DNA of 8,863 nt. It comes from Candidatus Omnitrophota bacterium (GTDB lineage: Bacteria > Omnitrophota > Gorgyraeia > Aquiviventales > Aquiviventaceae). Positions 5,717 through 8,863 of the stretch are shown piece after piece. The stretch covers positions 1-8,863 of the forward strand of contig JACQRE010000032.1 of assembly GCA_016206585.1 (NCBI GenBank), given 5' to 3'. The position numbers were made by a program, and so were the translations under genes. The stretch's first letter is position 1. The number at the start of each line of letters is the position of its first letter. The notes under the pieces are model-generated. The model saw only the letters and a program-made list of their open reading frames with translations, made no database searches and was not told the DNA's origin.

Positions 5717-6235
5717 TCAGCGAAACAGGACATCCTTGCCATTGAGGCGCAGCGACTTGATCACCGCCCGGCCAGAGCGATCCACCGCCGCCACCACCTG
5801 GAGCGCACCTCCCCGAGCGGTCTCCAGAGGGCGCCCGCGTCCTTCAGGAACGAAGAAACTCTCAATCCCGTACTCCACCTGGACCTGCCGTGTATAGGCG
5901 GACCGGATCCGTCCCCGCAGGACCATGGAGGCGCTCGCTGGACGCCTCGCATAGACGCGGCGCGGAACGGTTCGACCGGCTTCCGTCACCAACTCGACGT
6001 AGACCAGCTGGCCGCGCTGGGGGACCGGCAGATCATTGGGTACGCTGGAGAGGTCCAACGTGCTCATCGGATAGCTCAGCACCACGTAGTCGCCGCGAAA
6101 CAGGTCCCGCGGGTCCACCGGCACGGTGTCGAGGACCAGCTCCTGGCCCGTCCGGAGCGCGACTTCGTGGTTCGCGACGATCCCTCCCATCAAGGCGAGC
6201 CAGAGCATTCCGGTCAACGCGACGCCGGTTCTCAT
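5717..6235 (-). CDS. GDYXXLXY-domain membrane-anchored protein
   Basis: A 172-residue protein with one N-terminal hydrophobic segment (about 5-22), which is either an anchor or a signal. The rest is a soluble domain probably outside the cytoplasm. It carries the family signature G48-D-Y-V-V-L-S-Y55 after VDPRDLFR, and the second conserved block VEYGIESFFVPEGRG (120-134). The biochemical function of the family is unknown. The frame is open much further upstream, but the true start is ATG 6235: it has GGGAGG five bases upstream (6241-6246) and overlaps the TGA of the DUF2157 gene in an ATGA, indicating translational coupling. Proteins of this family are commonly encoded beside DUF2157 proteins, so the two probably form one membrane unit. 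Confidence 0.88.
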   Translation of the reverse strand: MRTGVALTGMLWLALMGGIVANHEVALRTGQELVLDTVPVDPRDLFRGDYVVLSYPMSTLDLSSVPNDLPVPQRGQLVYVELVTEAGRTVPRRVYARRPASASMVLRGRIRSAYTRQVQVEYGIESFFVPEGRGRPLETARGGALQVVAAVDRSGRAVIKSLRLNGKDVLFR

Positions 6236-7422
6236 TGGGGCCTCCCGTGGTGGGCGAAGCGCACCTGCAGCGTCCGCCGTTGCCGTTCCAGGGCGATGCC
6301 TCCGAGCACGAGTAAGGCGCCGCCGATCATGAAGAAGAGCGACCGCGGCAGCAGTTCCCAGAAGAAATCGCAGTAGCGGACCAGGACGAGCAACCCTAAG
6401 GCGGACATCCCGAAGTTCACCAGCCAGAGGTCCTCCCGGCGATAGCCCACGGCGATGAACGCCAGGATGCAACCGGCCATGGCCAAGTTGAACAGCACGG
6501 GATAGACGTTCGTGTGCGGCAGCGGCATGAGGAAGTACAGGAGTGTTAGCGCCGTCAGCCCGAGGCTGATCCGGGTTTCCAGGGTGATGGTCTCGGAGCG
6601 CGACGGGTTCTTCAGGCCATTCACTGCCGCCCCGGCGGCCGCGGCCGCGCCGATCAACACGATCCCCAACGTAATTTGCGGGCTGAAGTACGGCGCGGCG
6701 TGGCCGAACCACTCCTTTCCGCTGATGAACTCGAAGGTCAAGAGGAACAGGCTGGCCATCATGACCTTCAAGGCGCCGATCCGGTAGACCCGCGCGATCG
6801 GTCCCAACCCTTCGATGGTATAATGCAGCCCGCCCACCTCAAAGGTGAGCACGCCAGCCAGGAGATAGAGAACCGGAAACGCCGGAAACTCGTGCCAGTC
6901 GAACATCATCCCTCTGAAGACGAACAACCCGAACCACACGAACCCAAGAACGAGGCTCAGGCCGGCGATCGCCGTGGAGCGAAGCAGGTAGATGAGCGGC
7001 AGCACTCCGGCCAGCCACAGGAGAACCAGCACGTGGCTGTTCGCTTGGACATGGTACATCTGGGCAAAGAAGAAGATCGTGGCTCCCAGCAGCAGCGTGC
7101 CCAAGAACACCAGCGCTGTGCCGACCCGAGGCAGCGTCTTGGTTTCATAGCCGATCCAGTAGCCCGCCGCGGTCACCGCGAACGTGCTGCCCGCCAGGAT
7201 CAGCGACTTCGTCCAGTGGCTGAACCCCTGCCAGTTCGCCGACACGAACAGGATCGCCCCGATGCCCAACAACAGGGCCCCGATCGTGGAGACGGTCATG
7301 ATGAGCTTATCCGAGGCGCGGTCTTTGCGGCGCGCACTCAGGTCCGCCAGCATCCGCTCGGCCTGCGCCTGCGTGATGATGCCGGCCGAGCGCCAGGCAT
7401 CGATATCCTGATCGCGGAGCAT
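6232..7422 (-). CDS. DUF2157 polytopic membrane protein
   Basis: A 396-residue inner-membrane protein of unknown function. The first 40 residues are a soluble, mostly helical region (IDAWRSAGIITQAQAERML) typical of the DUF2157 N-terminus. The remainder contains roughly ten to eleven hydrophobic helices, for example 41-63, 70-91, 100-121, 130-147, 152-172, 182-198, 216-234, 249-270, 285-300, 309-326, 335-352 and 361-377. Charged residues are rare in the core. GGGAGGTGAG immediately before ATG 7422 is a strong ribosome site. Its TGA overlaps the start of the GDYXXLXY gene. I see no catalytic motif. A transport or sensing role would be a guess. Confidence 0.88.
   Translation of the reverse strand: MLRDQDIDAWRSAGIITQAQAERMLADLSARRKDRASDKLIMTVSTIGALLLGIGAILFVSANWQGFSHWTKSLILAGSTFAVTAAGYWIGYETKTLPRVGTALVFLGTLLLGATIFFFAQMYHVQANSHVLVLLWLAGVLPLIYLLRSTAIAGLSLVLGFVWFGLFVFRGMMFDWHEFPAFPVLYLLAGVLTFEVGGLHYTIEGLGPIARVYRIGALKVMMASLFLLTFEFISGKEWFGHAAPYFSPQITLGIVLIGAAAAAGAAVNGLKNPSRSETITLETRISLGLTALTLLYFLMPLPHTNVYPVLFNLAMAGCILAFIAVGYRREDLWLVNFGMSALGLLVLVRYCDFFWELLPRSLFFMIGGALLVLGGIALERQRRTLQVRFAHHGRPQ
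6241..6246 (-). promoter_or_regulatory. Shine-Dalgarno that fixes the GDYXXLXY gene start
   Basis: GGGAGG on the minus strand, five bases before ATG 6235, selects this codon over upstream ATGs in the same frame that lie inside the DUF2157 coding region. The site is within the last codons of the DUF2157 gene, fitting coupled translation. Confidence 0.75.
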
Positions 7423-7494
7423 CTCACCTCCCTTTGTTGGGCACGTCTTGGTGCCGCCACATCACGATAGCACGATTGACCGGCGCATGGTGGT
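7423..7494. other. 72-base spacer between the acyltransferase and DUF2157 genes
   Basis: Apart from the DUF2157 ribosome site (7427-7433 region), the spacer holds only a weak stem, GGCAC/GTGCC with a six-base loop on the minus strand. I see no T-tract and no convincing promoter. Read-through transcription from the acyltransferase gene is therefore likely but not proven. Confidence 0.4.
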
Positions 7495-8283
7495 TCATAC
7501 GCGTGGGGCCTCCGCGGCCGGCTCCAGGCTCGGATTCGACGTGAGCGACAGCAGCGCCGAGAGCGGCAGCACGATGAACGCGGAGAGTGCCACCTCGCAC
7601 CATTTCCATCGCCACAGGAGCAGCGGGGCGGCGTGCGTCTCATGCGCCCACGTCATCGCCCGGCGGATATTCCACCGGACATCCTCCAGCACCGGGCGGA
7701 GGATGGCCGGGGGAATGAACGCATCGCCGGATCTCCCGTAGGTGACGGCGGGAGCGAAGACGAGCGTGACGCGGCCAGGCCGCGGGACGCGGGCATCCGC
7801 CGGATAGGCGTCTTCGCTGCCCGCGACGCCGAACGGCACGACGGGCGCGCCGGTTTTCAGCGCGAGCAACCCCACCCCGCGCCGCACCACGCGCATCGCG
7901 CCGCGATCCGACGTCGTCCCCTCCGGGAAGATCCCGATGGCCTCCCCCCGTTGCAGCGCCTCGACGGCGGCGCGGAGCGCGTCGCCGTTGCGGGTGTTCG
8001 TCCGATAGACCGGGATGCAGCCCATGCCCTCGAAGATCCACCGAAGGAGCGGATGGTTAAACAGCTCCTCCGCGACGAGAAACCTGACGGGTCTCGGCGA
8101 GAGGATGAGGAGCAGAATGCCATCCAGCACGCTGGGATGGTTCCCGGCGAGGATGACCCCGCCCCGCCCCGGAATCTCCTCAAGCCCGTGCACGCGCAGC
8201 CGGAAAAATCCGAACCCCAGCTGGCGCAGGGTCCACCGCACTCCGCGGTAGCGCTGGCCGCCGGACGTCGTCTGATCCCTCAT
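7495..8283 (-). CDS. PlsC-type glycerolipid acyltransferase
   Basis: A 262-residue member of the lysophosphatidic-acid acyltransferase superfamily, which transfers acyl chains to position 2 of lysophosphatidate or related acceptors at the inner membrane. The catalytic HX4D motif is present as H49PSVLD54. The phosphate-binding block is F119PEGTTSD, where the usual Arg of FPEGTRS is Thr, so the acceptor may differ from standard PlsC. VVPFGVAGSE (148-157) matches the later conserved strand. An extra C-terminal hydrophobic segment (about 228-247) may anchor the protein. The start at ATG 8283 is supported by GGAGGT five bases upstream (8289-8294). It is the first gene after marR, with a palindromic operator-like site in between, so control by that regulator is likely. 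With only this family match, plsC itself is not certain, and a specialised acyltransferase is possible. Confidence 0.88.
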   Translation of the reverse strand: MRDQTTSGGQRYRGVRWTLRQLGFGFFRLRVHGLEEIPGRGGVILAGNHPSVLDGILLLILSPRPVRFLVAEELFNHPLLRWIFEGMGCIPVYRTNTRNGDALRAAVEALQRGEAIGIFPEGTTSDRGAMRVVRRGVGLLALKTGAPVVPFGVAGSEDAYPADARVPRPGRVTLVFAPAVTYGRSGDAFIPPAILRPVLEDVRWNIRRAMTWAHETHAAPLLLWRWKWCEVALSAFIVLPLSALLSLTSNPSLEPAAEAPRV

Positions 8284-8316
8284 CGCGCACCTCCGTGGTT
8301 GCTTGTGATGGGCCTC

Positions 8317-8340
8317 AAATAGTTCATATACGAAGTATTT
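8317..8340. promoter_or_regulatory. Probable MarR operator between marR and the acyltransferase gene
   Basis: A 24-bp AT-rich dyad in GC-rich surroundings: on the plus strand AAATAGTTCATA is followed by TACGAAGTATTT, and 10 of 12 base pairs are symmetric around 8328/8329. Size, AT-richness and symmetry match MarR-family operators. It lies 33 bases upstream of the acyltransferase ATG. A near copy of its left 15 bases (13 of 15 identical) occurs just upstream of marR, which is the main reason to trust it. Confidence 0.7.
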
Positions 8341-8356
8341 GGCGAACAGATACGGC

Positions 8357-8845
8357 TCAGGCGCATTGCGTCCGAAGTTTCCCCATCATGGTCACGAGCC
8401 GCTCGGCCTCGTCCTCGCTGAGCACCTGGCACAGCGCGGTAATCGCCTCGACGTGGTGGGGCCAGACCGCCTCCAGCAGCTTGCTCCCCTGCGGCGTGAT
8501 GCGCAGCAGCTTCTTGCGCCGGTCGCGTCCCGCCGGCGTGCGGCGCGCCAGCCCGCGGCGCTCCAGCCGGTCGATGAGCCCGGTCATGTCCGAGGCCGAG
8601 ACCACCAGCCGTTCCCCGATGGTGCGCTGCGTCATCTCGTCCGGGTCCACGCCGTGCTTGAGCAGCATCAGCAGATTGAAGCTTGAGGGGGTCAGCCCAT
8701 GGCGGGCATAGAGGTGGGCCAGGCGGCGCATCAGCAGGTTGTAGGTGCGCGCCACGCTGTACGCCACCGCCCCGCCGAGCCACGCCCGGTTGGGGGAGAA
8801 CCCCATCTCCTGGAAGATCGTCTGCCGTGCTGCCGTAGGTTTCAT
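8357..8845 (-). CDS. MarR-family transcriptional regulator
   Basis: A 162-residue winged-helix DNA-binding dimer. Helices about 25-65 form the dimerisation and first DNA-proximal region. The helix-turn-helix is about 72-100 (TQRTIGERLVVSASDMTGLI, then DRLERRGLA). The wing is about 103-118 with the conserved GRDRRKKLLRITPQG. The C-terminal helices (about 120-158) complete the dimer interface. MarR proteins usually repress their own gene and a neighbour until a small, often aromatic or fatty, ligand binds. Two similar operator-like sites flank this gene. Its ATG at 8845 follows the upstream site by only three bases, with no ribosome site, so the transcript is probably leaderless or nearly so. 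The ligand is unknown; regulation of membrane-lipid genes is an inference from the adjacent acyltransferase gene. Confidence 0.93.
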   Translation of the reverse strand: MKPTAARQTIFQEMGFSPNRAWLGGAVAYSVARTYNLLMRRLAHLYARHGLTPSSFNLLMLLKHGVDPDEMTQRTIGERLVVSASDMTGLIDRLERRGLARRTPAGRDRRKKLLRITPQGSKLLEAVWPHHVEAITALCQVLSEDEAERLVTMMGKLRTQCA

Positions 8846-8848
8846 AAT

Positions 8849-8863
8849 GAATAGTTTATATAC
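8849..8863 (-). promoter_or_regulatory. Second MarR-type half operator and likely marR promoter
   Basis: GAATAGTTTATATAC on the plus strand matches the left part of the 8317-8340 dyad at 13 of 15 positions; the other half of the site would lie beyond the window end. On the minus strand it contains TATAAA (8855-8860), a reasonable -10 box that would start transcription about three bases before the ATG. An operator overlapping the -10 suggests self-repression. Confidence 0.6.

Noticed and set aside
5117..6376. A 419-codon plus-strand open frame opposite the hydrolase and GDYXXLXY genes
   Set aside because: Low-complexity His/Arg-rich translation, no ribosome site, and it crosses the boundary between two confident minus-strand genes.
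6236..6712. Upstream extension of the GDYXXLXY reading frame to 331 residues
   Set aside because: The extension lies in another frame of the DUF2157 gene and is Arg/Pro-rich; a clear Shine-Dalgarno and ATGA overlap place the start at 6235.
6820..6826. TATAATG on the plus strand resembling a -10 box
   Set aside because: It lies inside the DUF2157 coding region with no plus-strand gene downstream.

Overview
This window is GC-rich DNA from a Gram-negative, aerobically respiring bacterium. lpxD (lipid A synthesis) implies an outer membrane, and a CuA-type cytochrome c oxidase subunit II followed by the first codons of subunit I implies oxygen respiration. The lineage cannot be fixed from sequence alone; the style (high GC, a c-type cytochrome fused to an ethylbenzene-dehydrogenase-like domain, heptamer-type intergenic repeats) suits an uncultured environmental lineage, possibly Methylomirabilota/Rokubacteria or Nitrospirota, but this is a guess. 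All genes lie on the minus strand, so the biological order runs from the right end of the window to the left.

Right part (8863 to 4958): a MarR-family regulator; a PlsC-type acyltransferase; a DUF2157 polytopic membrane protein overlapping by ATGA with a GDYXXLXY-domain protein; and an alpha/beta hydrolase. A 24-bp near-palindrome between marR and the acyltransferase gene, and a matching half-site just upstream of marR, look like MarR operators. Middle (4917 to 3418): a stand-alone response-regulator receiver domain with a TATAAT promoter very close to its start codon, then lpxD.

Left part (3421 to 1): a good sigma70-type promoter, whose -35 box overlaps the lpxD stop codon, precedes a respiratory gene set: diheme cytochrome c/EB_dh fusion, cupredoxin-like lipoprotein, oxidase subunit II (coxB) and the beginning of subunit I (ctaD). 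These genes plausibly act together, with the cytochrome and the copper protein passing electrons in the periplasm to the CuA site of the oxidase.

The least ordinary DNA is in the gene junctions of the respiratory set. coxB is bracketed by two different arrays of roughly 7-bp units, each arranged as two inverted halves: an AT-rich one filling the coxB-ctaD gap and a GC-rich one covering the junction before coxB and running into its N-terminal codons. A third, strong 43-bp hairpin lies inside the signal-peptide codons of the cytochrome gene. I see no RNA genes, CRISPR, insertion sequence or phage genes, and no gene-free stretch longer than 300 bases.
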